Source: Pseudomonadota bacterium
GTDB taxonomy: Bacteria > Pseudomonadota > Gammaproteobacteria > Burkholderiales > Burkholderiaceae_C
Direction of reading: 5' to 3'
Length of the DNA: 45,610 nt
NCBI GenBank assembly: GCA_021808525.1
Contig: JAKBBK010000016.1
Location: forward strand, 1 to 45,610
Shown in pieces: positions 8,814-17,231 of the stretch. The notes beneath the pieces are model-generated. The model was not told where the DNA came from, did no database searches, and saw nothing but the letters and a program-made list of their open reading frames with translations. The position numbers and the translations under genes were made by a program. The first letter of the stretch is position 1. Each line of letters begins with the position of its first letter.

Positions 8814-9751
8814 ACACGCAGGAGTTCCCGCGCCTGCAGCAGCTGATCGAACGCGCGCGTGTCCTCGCCTCGCGCGAGAGCGCGCGCATCGGGCTGGTGC
8901 ACCCCTGCGACGCGCTGGCCGTGCAGGCGGCGCGAAGCATGGTCGAGCAGGGAGTCGCCCAGCCCGTGCTGGTGGGCAACCGGCGCCTCATCGAGGCCGC
9001 CGCCGAGCAGGCCGGCGTGGACGCGCAGGACTTCGAGATCGTGGAGACCGAAGCCGCCGCGTCCGCCGCCGCGGCGCGTGCCGTCGAGCTTGCGCGCGAC
9101 GGCACGCTGCGCGCGCTGATGAAGGGTTCGCTGCACACCGACGAGCTGATGTCCGCGGTGGTGCACCGGGACAAGGGCCTGCGCACCCCTAGGCGCATCA
9201 GCCACGCCTTCGTGTTCGACTTGCCCCGCTACCACAAGCTGCTGGCACTGGCCGATTGCGTGGTGAACATCACTCCCGACCTCAAGTCCAAGCTCGATAT
9301 CGTCGGCAACGCACTGGACCTGCTGCGGCGCATCGGCGTGCAGCAGCCCTCCGCGGCCGTCGTGGCCGCGGTGGAAACGGTGAACCCGGCGATCGCGGCC
9401 ACCCTGGACGCGCAGGAACTGGTGCGCCTGGGACGCGAGGGGCGCTGGGGCGATGCCGGCATCGAAGGCCCGCTGGGGTTCGACAATGCCTTTTCCGCCC
9501 AGGCGGCTCGCACCAAGCACATCGAGTCCGGGCACGCCGGCGACTTCGACCTCATGCTCGTGCCCGACCTCAACGCGGGCAACATGCTGTACAAGAGCTT
9601 TGTCTACGTGGGCGGGGGCGAATGCGCCGGGCTGGTGCTGGGCGCGCGGGTGCCCATCGTGCTGACCTCGCGCGCGGACTCGCTCACCGCCCGGGTCGCC
9701 TCCGTCGCGCTGGCGGCGATCGCCAGCGGCGAGCAGGCCGCCGCATCCTGA
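8810..9751 (+). CDS. pta: phosphate acetyltransferase of the sulfonate pathway
   Basis: A 313-residue phosphate acetyl/butyryltransferase domain protein without the N-terminal P-loop part of long Pta enzymes. It would convert the acetyl phosphate made by Xsc to acetyl-CoA for central metabolism. Family marks include GLVHPCDALAVQAARSMVEQG, VLVGNRRLI, ALMKGSLHTDELM, ITPDLKSKLDIVGNA and VPDLNAGNMLYKSFVYVGGGECAG. Translation most likely begins at the GTG at 8810, which overlaps the xsc stop codon as GTGA, a classic coupling arrangement. It ends convergent to tctA with 31 bp between. Confidence 0.93.
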   Translation: MNTQEFPRLQQLIERARVLASRESARIGLVHPCDALAVQAARSMVEQGVAQPVLVGNRRLIEAAAEQAGVDAQDFEIVETEAAASAAAARAVELARDGTLRALMKGSLHTDELMSAVVHRDKGLRTPRRISHAFVFDLPRYHKLLALADCVVNITPDLKSKLDIVGNALDLLRRIGVQQPSAAVVAAVETVNPAIAATLDAQELVRLGREGRWGDAGIEGPLGFDNAFSAQAARTKHIESGHAGDFDLMLVPDLNAGNMLYKSFVYVGGGECAGLVLGARVPIVLTSRADSLTARVASVALAAIASGEQAAAS

Positions 9752-9782
9752 GCCTGGCCCGGCGGGGCCCCGCGCCTCTTGC

Positions 9783-11336
9783 TCAGCCCCGCGTGCCGGA
9801 GGTGGCGCCCGCGATGGCCGGCCGGCGCCCGCGCCGGCGCAGCCAGTGCAGGAACTCGCGCATGACGGGGTAGAACACCGCGAAGGCGGACATGGCCAGC
9901 AGCGTGCCGCTCAGCGGCTCGGTGAAGGCCGCCGTCCAGTTCTCGTGGTGCACGACCATGCTGCGCATGAAGTTGGTCTCGCCGATGGGCCCCAGGATCG
10001 CGCCAAGCACCATCGGCGAGATCGGGAACCGATACTTCTCGAACAGATAGCCCAGCACGCCGAAGATGAGAATCATCCAGACGTCCGACATGGAGTTGCG
10101 GTCGGCATAGGCTCCCACCAGGCAGAACAGCACCACGATGGCATTGAGCAGGTACTGGGGAATCAGCAGCACGCGCACGACCAGGCGGATCCAGAAGAAT
10201 CCGATCAGGCACATGCCGATCACCGCCACGAACATGGACGCCAGGATGGTGTAGACCGTCACCCGCGACGCCGGATCCGACAGCAGCATCGGCCCGGGCT
10301 GCACCCCGTGCAGCAGGAAGGCGGCCAGGATCACGGCCGTGGCCGCGCTGCCGGGAATGCCCAGCGTGAGCATGGGAATCAGGTGCCCGGCCACGGAGGC
10401 GGTGGAGCCGATCTGCGGGGCCACGATGCCGCTGGGATGGCCCGTGCCCAGCTTGGCGCGCTCTCGGCCGTACTGCTTCTCGACCCCGTAGCAGATGAAG
10501 GAGGTGATGGTCGCGCCGGCACCCGGAACCACGCCCAGCAGCGTGCCCAGCGCGCTGCTGCGCAGGATCGCGCCGCGAACCCCCCAGATCTCGCGCAGGC
10601 TGGGAAAGCTGGTCTGCACCTTGACCTTGGCGTCGGCCCCGGAGCCCTTGATGGCCAGGCCCTGCCCGATGCGCTTGAACACCTCGCCCAGGCCGTACAT
10701 GCCCACCAGCACGGCCACCAGTTGCACCCCGTCGCCCAGGATGGGCACTCCGAAGGTGTAGCGGCTGACGCCGTAGATGCTGTCGACCCCGATGCAGGCC
10801 ACGAGCAGGCCCAGGCACAGGCTCACGAAGGCCTTGACCAGGGACTTGCCGGCCAGCGACACCACGGTGGTGAGCCCGAACACGATGGCCGCGAAATAGT
10901 CCTCGGAATTGAACTTCAGCGCCACGTCGGTGAGCGGCTGGGTCAGCGCGACCATCACCGCGGAGGACACCAGGCCACCGATCAGCGCGGCCACCAGGGC
11001 CCAGCCCAGGGGCTTGGCCGCGCCCTCGCGCTTGCCCATGGTGTAGCCGTCCCACAGCAGCGGCACGTCGTTGGGCTCGCCGGGAATGCGGTAGAGGATG
11101 GTGGTGAAACAACCCCCGTAGGTGCCCGAGAAGTAGATCGAGGTCAGCAGGATCACCGCCGGCTCGATCTGCATCTTGTAGGTGAAGGGCAAGGCCAGGA
11201 TCACGCCCATGACGAAGCCCAGGCCCGGCATGATGGACACCAGCATGCCCACCAGGATGCCCACGACCAGCATGAGCAGGTCGTAGGGCTGGAACACATG
11301 CATCAGCCCGAGGGCCAGATCGTGCAGAACGTTCAT
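9783..11336 (-). CDS. tctA: tripartite tricarboxylate transporter large membrane subunit (TctA)
   Basis: A 517-residue inner-membrane protein with about a dozen hydrophobic segments, the size and pattern of TctA. Typical features are VGILVGMLVSIMPGLG near the N-terminus, SGTYGGCFTTILYRIPGEP, GVVPGAGATITSFICYGVEKQ and MLTLGIPGSAATAVILAAF. With TctB and the binding protein TctC it forms a secondary, ion-driven uptake system for small carboxylates. Its ATG shares one base with the tctB stop codon, so translation is coupled. In this operon, behind a CoA ligase for a sulfonated acid, sulfoacetate is the most economical substrate guess; a tricarboxylate or other carboxylate cannot be excluded. Confidence 0.92.
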   Translation of the reverse strand: MNVLHDLALGLMHVFQPYDLLMLVVGILVGMLVSIMPGLGFVMGVILALPFTYKMQIEPAVILLTSIYFSGTYGGCFTTILYRIPGEPNDVPLLWDGYTMGKREGAAKPLGWALVAALIGGLVSSAVMVALTQPLTDVALKFNSEDYFAAIVFGLTTVVSLAGKSLVKAFVSLCLGLLVACIGVDSIYGVSRYTFGVPILGDGVQLVAVLVGMYGLGEVFKRIGQGLAIKGSGADAKVKVQTSFPSLREIWGVRGAILRSSALGTLLGVVPGAGATITSFICYGVEKQYGRERAKLGTGHPSGIVAPQIGSTASVAGHLIPMLTLGIPGSAATAVILAAFLLHGVQPGPMLLSDPASRVTVYTILASMFVAVIGMCLIGFFWIRLVVRVLLIPQYLLNAIVVLFCLVGAYADRNSMSDVWMILIFGVLGYLFEKYRFPISPMVLGAILGPIGETNFMRSMVVHHENWTAAFTEPLSGTLLAMSAFAVFYPVMREFLHWLRRRGRRPAIAGATSGTRG

Positions 11337-11866
11337 CAATGGATCCCCAGCAGCTTGAACACCAGCAGCGAGACCTGCATGAAAGGGCCCGTGCCCAACG
11401 GAAGCGACACGTAGACCACCTTCATGAAAATCAGCGTGAACACCCCCGACAGGATCAGCGCCGTCGGCCCCAGCCAGGCCCAGCGGCGCATGCCGCCGAT
11501 GAGCAGCAAGGCCGCCGCGAACAACACGGTGGCGATGAAAAAGCCCAGGTAGGGCATCGAGCCCACGTACAGCCCCGTGGCCGCCACGCCGACCCACACC
11601 AGGTAGGGGTGGGTCTCGGGTGGGGATACCAGCGCCTCGTCGACCGGCTCTTGCTCCTGCACCCCGCCGGGCGCGAAGGCAGCGCCCAGCAGGCCGATCA
11701 GCGAGACGCCCGCAAGCAGCACGCAGATCATCTTCGGCCACAGATCGGGGCCCGGCATGCGCGCGCTCGTCAGGATCGGAAACCGGTCGGCCTGCCGGTA
11801 CAGGAACACGGCCAGCGCGAGGGTGATCAGGTAGGGGATCACGCGCTTGAGCATGCTGGTGGACAT
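11336..11866 (-). CDS. tctB: tripartite tricarboxylate transporter small membrane subunit (TctB)
   Basis: A 176-residue membrane protein with four hydrophobic helices, the usual TctB architecture: one near residues 8-20, one near 45-65, and two in the C-terminal half separated by a short loop. Sequence similarity in this family is low, and the call rests on topology, length and position between tctC and tctA. The ATG at 11866 is preceded by a strong GGGAGAGG ribosome site. A second in-frame ATG lies four codons later, but the ribosome site favours the first. A 12-bp perfect hairpin lies between tctC and this gene. Confidence 0.85.
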   Translation of the reverse strand: MSTSMLKRVIPYLITLALAVFLYRQADRFPILTSARMPGPDLWPKMICVLLAGVSLIGLLGAAFAPGGVQEQEPVDEALVSPPETHPYLVWVGVAATGLYVGSMPYLGFFIATVLFAAALLLIGGMRRWAWLGPTALILSGVFTLIFMKVVYVSLPLGTGPFMQVSLLVFKLLGIH

Positions 11867-11894
11867 CGCCTCTCCCTGGCAATCGATCCGCTGT

Positions 11895-11921
11895 CCGGGC
11901 CGCGCCGGCGGCGCGGCCCGG
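11895..11921 (-). other. strong intercistronic hairpin between tctC and tctB
   Basis: A 12-bp perfect stem (11895-11906 pairing with 11910-11921) closes a three-base loop. The first base of the stem lies six bases after the tctC stop. No T-run follows, so it is more likely a 3' stabiliser of the binding-protein message, or a partial terminator, than a full terminator. It would raise tctC output over tctBA. Confidence 0.6.
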
Positions 11922-11927
11922 GCGGTT

Positions 11928-12920
11928 TCACTTCGAGATCTGGATGGTGTGCTCGGCCTGGCGCAGCCAGCCGGCCATGAAGGCATCGGCGTTCTGCATG
12001 GGCACATAGCTGTCCGGATCGGCGTATTGCTGGTTCAGGTAGGCCTTGAACTCGGGGGTCTGGGCAACCTTCGCCAGCGCATCCGCCAGCTTTTTCACGC
12101 GATCAGGCGGCGTGCCGGCCTTGACCACGATGGCCCGGAACTGGGGCAGGGTCACGTCCAGCCCCAGCTGGCCCGAGACCGGCACCTTCTCGAAGGCGGG
12201 AATCGGCACCGGCTTGGGATAGAAGAACAGCACGGGACGGAACTTGCCCGAATCGAAGTAGCTGCGCACGTCGCCGGTCTGCTCGTACACGATGTCGGCG
12301 TTGCCGCCGAGGATCGAGCTGTAGCGCTGGCCGGGCTTCGCGAAGGGCACCGACTCCAGCTTGATGCCCAGCTTGTGGGCCAGGTAGCGGGTGGTGATGT
12401 CGTCGGCGCTGCCGAAGCCCGTCACCGCGACCGTGAGAGTCTTTTTCCTGGCGGCGTTCTCCACGTCCTGCCAGGTCTTCCACGGGCCCTTGGCGTTGAC
12501 CCAGTAGCCCGAGGGCTGCTGGATCATGATGGCCAGCGGAATGATCTGGTTGAGCTTGAAGGGCGGGTTCTTGCTCGACAGCAGCGCGAAGGTATCGCCG
12601 ATCAGCACGGCCACGTTGTAGCCATCGGCCGGGGAGGTCAGCAGCTTGGTCATGCCCACCACGCCGTCGGCGCCGGGCACGTTGATCACGGGCAGCGACA
12701 CGCCGAGCTGCTTTTCCATGATCTTCGACGAGGTGCGGGCCAGCAGGTCCGCGCCTCCGCCTGGCCCCCAGGGCACGATGAAGTTGATCGGGTGGTCCGG
12801 ATAGGCGGCATGCGCCAGCGGCAGCGCGGCCGCCAGGCCCAGGGCGAAGGCCGCCTTGCGCAGGCGCCCCGCCCACGACGCGCGTGGCGTCCGACTGGCT
12901 TGGCTCGATGGTTGAATCAT
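11928..12920 (-). CDS. tctC: Bug/TctC-family periplasmic binding protein
   Basis: A 330-residue extracytoplasmic solute receptor of the tripartite tricarboxylate transporter (Bug) family, strongly expanded in Burkholderiales. A signal peptide is visible: arginine/lysine-rich start, hydrophobic FALGLAAALPLAHA, and a likely cleavage before AYPDHPINFIVPW. The mature start with YPDHPINFIVPWGPGGGADLLAR is the family hallmark. The usual carboxylate-contacting loops follow (GADGVVGMTKLLTSPADGYN and TGFGSADDITTRYLAHKLG). An AGGAGA ribosome site precedes the ATG. It lies 93 bp downstream of the sulfoacetate-CoA-ligase-like gene and upstream of tctBA on the same strand. Ligand inference: sulfoacetate or a related C2 sulfonate, from position only. 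Confidence 0.9.
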   Translation of the reverse strand: MIQPSSQASRTPRASWAGRLRKAAFALGLAAALPLAHAAYPDHPINFIVPWGPGGGADLLARTSSKIMEKQLGVSLPVINVPGADGVVGMTKLLTSPADGYNVAVLIGDTFALLSSKNPPFKLNQIIPLAIMIQQPSGYWVNAKGPWKTWQDVENAARKKTLTVAVTGFGSADDITTRYLAHKLGIKLESVPFAKPGQRYSSILGGNADIVYEQTGDVRSYFDSGKFRPVLFFYPKPVPIPAFEKVPVSGQLGLDVTLPQFRAIVVKAGTPPDRVKKLADALAKVAQTPEFKAYLNQQYADPDSYVPMQNADAFMAGWLRQAEHTIQISK

Positions 12921-12964
12921 GGTCTGTCTCCTGTTGGCTTTTGTATCAGGGTACTTCCAGATGC

Positions 12965-12992
12965 GTCGTCGGGTGATACCCCCAACGACGAC
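12965..12992. other. inverted repeat in the sauT-tctC gap
   Basis: GTCGTCG at 12965-12971 pairs with CGACGAC at 12986-12992, and a small inner stem around GATA lies inside. It sits between the stop of the CoA-ligase gene and the binding-protein gene and could modulate read-through from sauT into tctCBA. No T-run follows it. Confidence 0.35.
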
Positions 12993-13013
12993 CGGCGCCG
13001 GCCCGGCTCGGGA

Positions 13014-14615
13014 TCAGGCGGGGTGCAGGCGTAGCGAGCGACGCACTGCCTCCGCCGGAAGTTCGGTGAGTTTGAGACGCTGGATCTTTCCCGAGGGTCC
13101 CCGCGGGAGGTCGTCGACGATATGGCAGGTCCTCGGCATCTTGTACCGACCCAGGTGCTGCAGACAGTGCTCGCGCAGTTCCTGCTCCTGCAATTGCGCC
13201 CCGGGCCGCAGCACGAGGTAGGCCTCGATGTTCTGGCCGTAGTTGCTGTCCTTCACGCCCACCGCCGCGGCTTCCAGCACCGAGGCGTGCTTGAGCAGGG
13301 CCTCGTCGATTTCGCGCGGCGCGATGTTCTCGCCGCCCTTGATGATCAATTCCTTCGCCCGCCCCGTGATGAAGTAGTAGCCGTCGGGGTCGCGGTAGCC
13401 GAGGTCGCCGGTGCGGAACCAGCCATCCGCCGTGAAGGCCTTGGCGGTCTCCTCGGGATTCTTCAGGTAGCCGCGCATCACGTTGCCGCCGCGCAGCTGG
13501 ATCTCGCCCACGGCTCCGTCGCCCAGCACGGCGCCATCGGCACCGACCACGCGGGCCTCGGTACCCGAGGGCCGGCCGATGCTGCCGATCTTGCGCAGCT
13601 CGCGTTGCACGGGGTTGCTGAACGAGGGAGCCGCGGTCTCGGTCAGACCCATGGTCTCGATGATGTCCACGCCGAAGCGCGCCTCGAAGGCTCGGTGGTG
13701 CTCGGGTGGCAAGGCCGCCGATGCCGAGCGGCAGAAGCGGATGCCCGCGAGCTCGCGCGGTCCGAGCTCGGGCGGCGCGGACTGGATCAGGTAGGCGATG
13801 ATGGTGGGCACCGCGTTCACCCAGGTGCAGCGGAACCCCAGCGCGTCGCGCCAGAAGCTGGTGGCGGAGAAGCGCGCCGGCATGGCCAGCGAACCGCCAT
13901 GGGTCAGGGGCGTGACCAGATTCACCACCAGGGCATTGATGTGATACAGAGGCAGCGGCGCCAGGCCGCGGTCGGTGGGGCCCAGGCGGTGTTCGCGGCT
14001 GATGTTCACGCCGTTGGCGCACAGATTGCCGTGGCTGAGCAGCACCCCCTTGGGCGTGCCGGTGGTGCCGGAGGTGTACATGAGCAGCGCCGCGTCCTCG
14101 AGCTCCGGCTGACGCGCCGGCTGGCGCGCCACGCCGCGCTTGCGCTCGAGCCAGTCGGCGCCGTCGAGCACCTCGATGTGGGGTGGGCGCGGCATGCGCG
14201 CCGCCAGGCCGCGCAGGAGCTGCTCGTGCTCGGCCACGGTCACGACCAGGCGGGTTTCGCTGTGTTCCAGGATGTAGGCCAGCTGCGTGGGCTGCGACAG
14301 CAGATTGATGGGGTTGATCACCATCCCCTGGTACATCGTGGCCAGGATCAGCATCGCCGCCTCCAGCCCATTGGGCAGGAACAGCGAGACCACGTCCCCC
14401 TGCCCCAGGCCGTGAGACGCGAAAAACGAGCCCAGCTCCGCGCACACGCGCTGCAGCTCGGCGAAATCGAGTTCGCGCCCGCTGTCCGTGGCCACGAAGT
14501 AGGTGGCTCCCGGGTCGCGCAGGGCGTTCAGGTCCACCAGGGCCTGGATGCTGCAAGGCTCGCCGCCCTCGGCGGGCAGCAGCATGGGTGCGAAGGGGCT
14601 CTCGGGACGGTTCAT
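13014..14615 (-). CDS. sauT: AMP-forming acyl-CoA ligase, probable sulfoacetate-CoA ligase (SauT-like)
   Basis: A 533-residue adenylate-forming (ANL superfamily) enzyme. The P-loop YTSGTTGTPKG lies at residues 180-190. TMGLTETAAP is the A5 motif and GWFRTGDLGYRDPDGYYFITGR covers A7-A8. The catalytic Lys510 in RGPSGKIQR makes the adenylate. The enzyme therefore joins an acid to CoA using ATP. The assignment to sulfoacetate rests on context: a divergent IclR gene and a CoA-acylating aldehyde dehydrogenase, plus xsc-pta, together reproduce the SauT-SauS-Xsc-Pta route known from Cupriavidus necator H16. Without that context it would only be a medium-chain or aryl acyl-CoA synthetase. The ATG at 14615 fits the family start but has a poor ribosome site. 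tctCBA follow on the same strand. Confidence 0.72.
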   Translation of the reverse strand: MNRPESPFAPMLLPAEGGEPCSIQALVDLNALRDPGATYFVATDSGRELDFAELQRVCAELGSFFASHGLGQGDVVSLFLPNGLEAAMLILATMYQGMVINPINLLSQPTQLAYILEHSETRLVVTVAEHEQLLRGLAARMPRPPHIEVLDGADWLERKRGVARQPARQPELEDAALLMYTSGTTGTPKGVLLSHGNLCANGVNISREHRLGPTDRGLAPLPLYHINALVVNLVTPLTHGGSLAMPARFSATSFWRDALGFRCTWVNAVPTIIAYLIQSAPPELGPRELAGIRFCRSASAALPPEHHRAFEARFGVDIIETMGLTETAAPSFSNPVQRELRKIGSIGRPSGTEARVVGADGAVLGDGAVGEIQLRGGNVMRGYLKNPEETAKAFTADGWFRTGDLGYRDPDGYYFITGRAKELIIKGGENIAPREIDEALLKHASVLEAAAVGVKDSNYGQNIEAYLVLRPGAQLQEQELREHCLQHLGRYKMPRTCHIVDDLPRGPSGKIQRLKLTELPAEAVRRSLRLHPA

Positions 14616-14783
14616 GGCAGGTGGAGTCTCGGACACATCGCGTGGCGCCCGCGAGGGGCGTGTCGGCAATTTAGGGAAAAAATGCCCACAAACAGTCCCG
14701 TTTTCTACATTTCCGATATATCCACCCTGTGTCGATCGATTTTTCCATTTTTCGGGACGTTTCCAGTCCGTTTTCCGCGCGTG

Positions 14784-14799
14784 GAACTGGATACAGTTC
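14784..14799. promoter_or_regulatory. 16-bp palindrome between sauT and the IclR gene, candidate operator
   Basis: GAACTG at 14784-14789 and CAGTTC at 14794-14799 are perfect inverted arms around GATA. An outer weaker repeat (TCCAGT at 14762-14767 and ACTGGA at 14786-14791) overlaps it. A TACAGT hexamer at 14792-14797, usable as a -10 for the IclR gene, is inside the palindrome, as expected for an autoregulated repressor site. The 264-bp region is markedly AT-richer than its neighbours and contains GATATATC at 14715-14722. Confidence 0.5.
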
Positions 14800-14879
14800 A
14801 GTCCGTGGGCCCCGCGTCCGCCTTGCGCTTCCGTCTTTCGCAGCCCGAACCACCGCCAGCCGTGTCCAGCCGAACAGCC

Positions 14880-15692
14880 ATGACCTCGAACCAGTCCAAC
14901 GCCGCGGCGGTGCGCGCCTTTCGCGTGCTCGAGCTGCTCAGCACCGCCGAATCCATGAGCCTGATGCAGATCTCCGAGGGCCTGCAGCTGCCCAAGCAGA
15001 CCGTGCATCGCATCCTCAAGACCCTGAGCGCCGCGCAGCTGGTGGTGCGCAACCTCGACGGCCAGGGCTACGAATGCGGGCCGAGGGTGCGCCAGATGAG
15101 CGTTTCGGCCCTGATGCACACGGGCCCGGCGACGGCGCGCCGCGCGGTGTTGCGCAAGCTCGGTGAGCGCCTGGGCGAGACGGTGAACCTGACGGCGCTG
15201 GACGGCGATCTGATCGTCTACCTGGATCGGGTCGAGACCGACTCCCCGCTGCGCATGCACCTGCAACCCGGCTCCCATGTCCCCCTGCACTGCACCTCCA
15301 GCGGCAAGCTTCTGCTCAGCCTGCAGCCGGCGGCCATGCGCAACCGCATCGTCGACTCGCTGCCGCTGCGCAAGATGACCGAGCACACCATCACCGACGC
15401 GGCGAGCCTGCGCCAGGAACTCAGCGACACGCGCCGCCGGCGCATCGGCATGAACGACCAGGAGTTCATCCAGGGCATGGTGTCCATCGCCGTGCCGGTC
15501 ATGCGCGACGCCTACAGGGCATGGGGCGCCGTCGCCGTGCAGGCACCCCTGGCCCGCTACGACATCGAGGCGCTGCTGCGCCATGTGCCGGCCATGCGCG
15601 AGGCGGCGGACGCCATCGCCGAGTTGGTGCCCCCGTCGTCGCGCAAGCCGCGTTCGCGGGCGCAGGAGGAGGCGGTCGACGCGACCGCCTGA
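14880..15692 (+). CDS. IclR-family regulator of the sulfoacetate genes (SauR-like)
   Basis: A 270-residue IclR protein, a second and distinct copy in the block. The DNA-binding region is within residues 8-65 (MSLMQISEGLQLPKQTVHRILKTL). The effector domain carries [37 protein letters not shown] and MNDQEFIQGMVSIAVPV. It resembles the IclR protein at 5986-6807 over the ligand loop, so both may sense related sulfonates. It is divergent from the SauT-like gene and only 69 bp upstream of the SauS-like gene in the same direction, so it is the natural local regulator of both. The ATG at 14880 lies 81 bp after a 16-bp palindrome. Confidence 0.85.
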   Translation: MTSNQSNAAAVRAFRVLELLSTAESMSLMQISEGLQLPKQTVHRILKTLSAAQLVVRNLDGQGYECGPRVRQMSVSALMHTGPATARRAVLRKLGERLGETVNLTALDGDLIVYLDRVETDSPLRMHLQPGSHVPLHCTSSGKLLLSLQPAAMRNRIVDSLPLRKMTEHTITDAASLRQELSDTRRRRIGMNDQEFIQGMVSIAVPVMRDAYRAWGAVAVQAPLARYDIEALLRHVPAMREAADAIAELVPPSSRKPRSRAQEEAVDATA

Positions 15693-15761
15693 AGGCCTGC
15701 ACAGCCCCTTTGGACCGCGGCGCCCGCGCGCCCCCTTCACCCCCGCATCGAGGATTGCAGC

Positions 15762-17195
15762 ATGGACATGAAGACTTCCCCACCCTCCGAACTCGACGGC
15801 GTGCGTCGCCAGGTGGCCGACTGCGTGGCGCGGGCCCGAGCCGCGCAACGCGTGTACGAGAGCTACGGCCAGGAACAGGTCGACGAGGTGGTGCTGGCCG
15901 CCGGCTGGGCCATCATGGAGCCCGCCCGCAACCGCGCGCTGGCCGAACTCGCGGTGGCCGACACCGGCCTGGGCAATGTCGAGGACAAGGTGATCAAGAA
16001 TCACCGCAAGACCCTGGGACTGCTGCGCGACCTGCGCGGCCGCAAGTCCGTGGGCGTGATCTCCGAGGACAAGGCCAAGGGAGTGATCGAGATCGCCCGC
16101 CCGGTGGGCGTGGTCGGCGCGGTGACCCCGTCGACCAACCCGGGAGCCACCCCGGCCAACAAGATCATCAATGCCCTCAAGGGGCGCAACGCGGTGATCC
16201 TGGCGCCCTCGCCCAAGGGCTACGGCACCAGCACCCTGCTGCTGCGCTACATCGCCGAGGAACTCGACCGCGTGGGCGCGCCACGCGACCTGGTGCAGCA
16301 ACTTCCGGCCCCCGTGAACAAGGCGGCCACGCAGGAGCTGATGCGCCAGGTGGACCTGGTGGTGGTGACCGGCTCGCAGAACAACGTGCGCGCCGCCTAC
16401 GAAAGCGGCACCCCGGCCATCGGCGTGGGCGCGGGCAACGTGGCCGTGATCGTCGACGAGACCGCCGAACCGGAACAGGCGGCGGAAAAGATCCGGCGCT
16501 CCAAGACCTTCGACAACGCCACCAGCTGTTCCTCCGAGAACAGCGTGGTGATCGTCGAGGCGGTGTACCAGCGCATGCTCGATGCGCTGCGCGCGCAAGG
16601 CGGCGTGCTGCTGGACGCGACCCAGAAGCAGCGCCTGCAGGACACCATGTGGCCCGGGGGCAAGCTGTCGCCGGCGGTGACCGCCAAGGCCGCGCCGGTC
16701 ATCGCCGCGCTGGCCGGGCTGCGCGGCGAGTCCTTCGAGCAGGCGCGCTTTCTCATGGTCGAGGAAAGCGGCACCGGCGAAGGACACCCCTTTTCCGGCG
16801 AGAAGCTGTCCCCCGTGCTGACGGTGTACCGCGCGCGGGACTTCGAGCACGCGCAGGACATCGTGCGTGCCATCTACTCCTACGAAGGAGCAGGCCACTC
16901 CATCGGGCTGCACTCGCAACTGCCGCAGCGCGCGCTGAGCATGGGCCTGTCCATGCCGGCCTGCCGCATCATCGTCAACCAGGCCCATTGCTTCGCCACC
17001 GGCGGCAGCTTCGACAACGGACTTCCCTTCTCGCTGTCCATGGGCTGCGGCACCTGGGGACGCAACAGCATTTCCGATAATCTGAACTACCGGCATTTCC
17101 TCAACATCACGCGCGTGGCCACGCCCTGCGCGCCGGACGAACCCAGCATGGACGACATGTTCGGCGAGTACCGCCGACGACATGGCCTGCGCTGA
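15762..17195 (+). CDS. sauS: CoA-acylating aldehyde dehydrogenase, probable sulfoacetaldehyde dehydrogenase (SauS-like)
   Basis: A 477-residue aldehyde dehydrogenase of the acylating (EutE/AdhE-like) class. The nucleophile is Cys256 in DNATSCSSENSVVIVE. The substrate-binding end carries SMGCGTWGRNSISDNLNYRHFLNITRV, the pattern of CoA-dependent enzymes. NAD(P) contacts lie around VVGAVTPSTNPGATPANKIINALKGRN written in two parts, residues about 118-147. In the sulfoacetate route SauS reduces sulfoacetyl-CoA to sulfoacetaldehyde, the substrate of Xsc. Position beside a CoA ligase and xsc makes this the best fit; acetaldehyde or succinate-semialdehyde activity is possible. GAGG precedes the ATG by about 8 bases. 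It follows the IclR gene and is followed after 36 bp by tauR, so an IclR-sauS-tauR transcript is likely. Confidence 0.8.
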   Translation: MDMKTSPPSELDGVRRQVADCVARARAAQRVYESYGQEQVDEVVLAAGWAIMEPARNRALAELAVADTGLGNVEDKVIKNHRKTLGLLRDLRGRKSVGVISEDKAKGVIEIARPVGVVGAVTPSTNPGATPANKIINALKGRNAVILAPSPKGYGTSTLLLRYIAEELDRVGAPRDLVQQLPAPVNKAATQELMRQVDLVVVTGSQNNVRAAYESGTPAIGVGAGNVAVIVDETAEPEQAAEKIRRSKTFDNATSCSSENSVVIVEAVYQRMLDALRAQGGVLLDATQKQRLQDTMWPGGKLSPAVTAKAAPVIAALAGLRGESFEQARFLMVEESGTGEGHPFSGEKLSPVLTVYRARDFEHAQDIVRAIYSYEGAGHSIGLHSQLPQRALSMGLSMPACRIIVNQAHCFATGGSFDNGLPFSLSMGCGTWGRNSISDNLNYRHFLNITRVATPCAPDEPSMDDMFGEYRRRHGLR

Positions 17196-17231
17196 TCCCC
17201 CAGCCGCGGCGCTCGCGCGCCGCCCCCGCCG

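Noticed and set aside
15762-17195. Annotation as a betaine-aldehyde or generic (hydrolytic) aldehyde dehydrogenase.
   Set aside because: The cysteine region and the C-terminal CGTWGRNSISDN-type segment are those of CoA-acylating enzymes, and the neighbours require a CoA-linked step.
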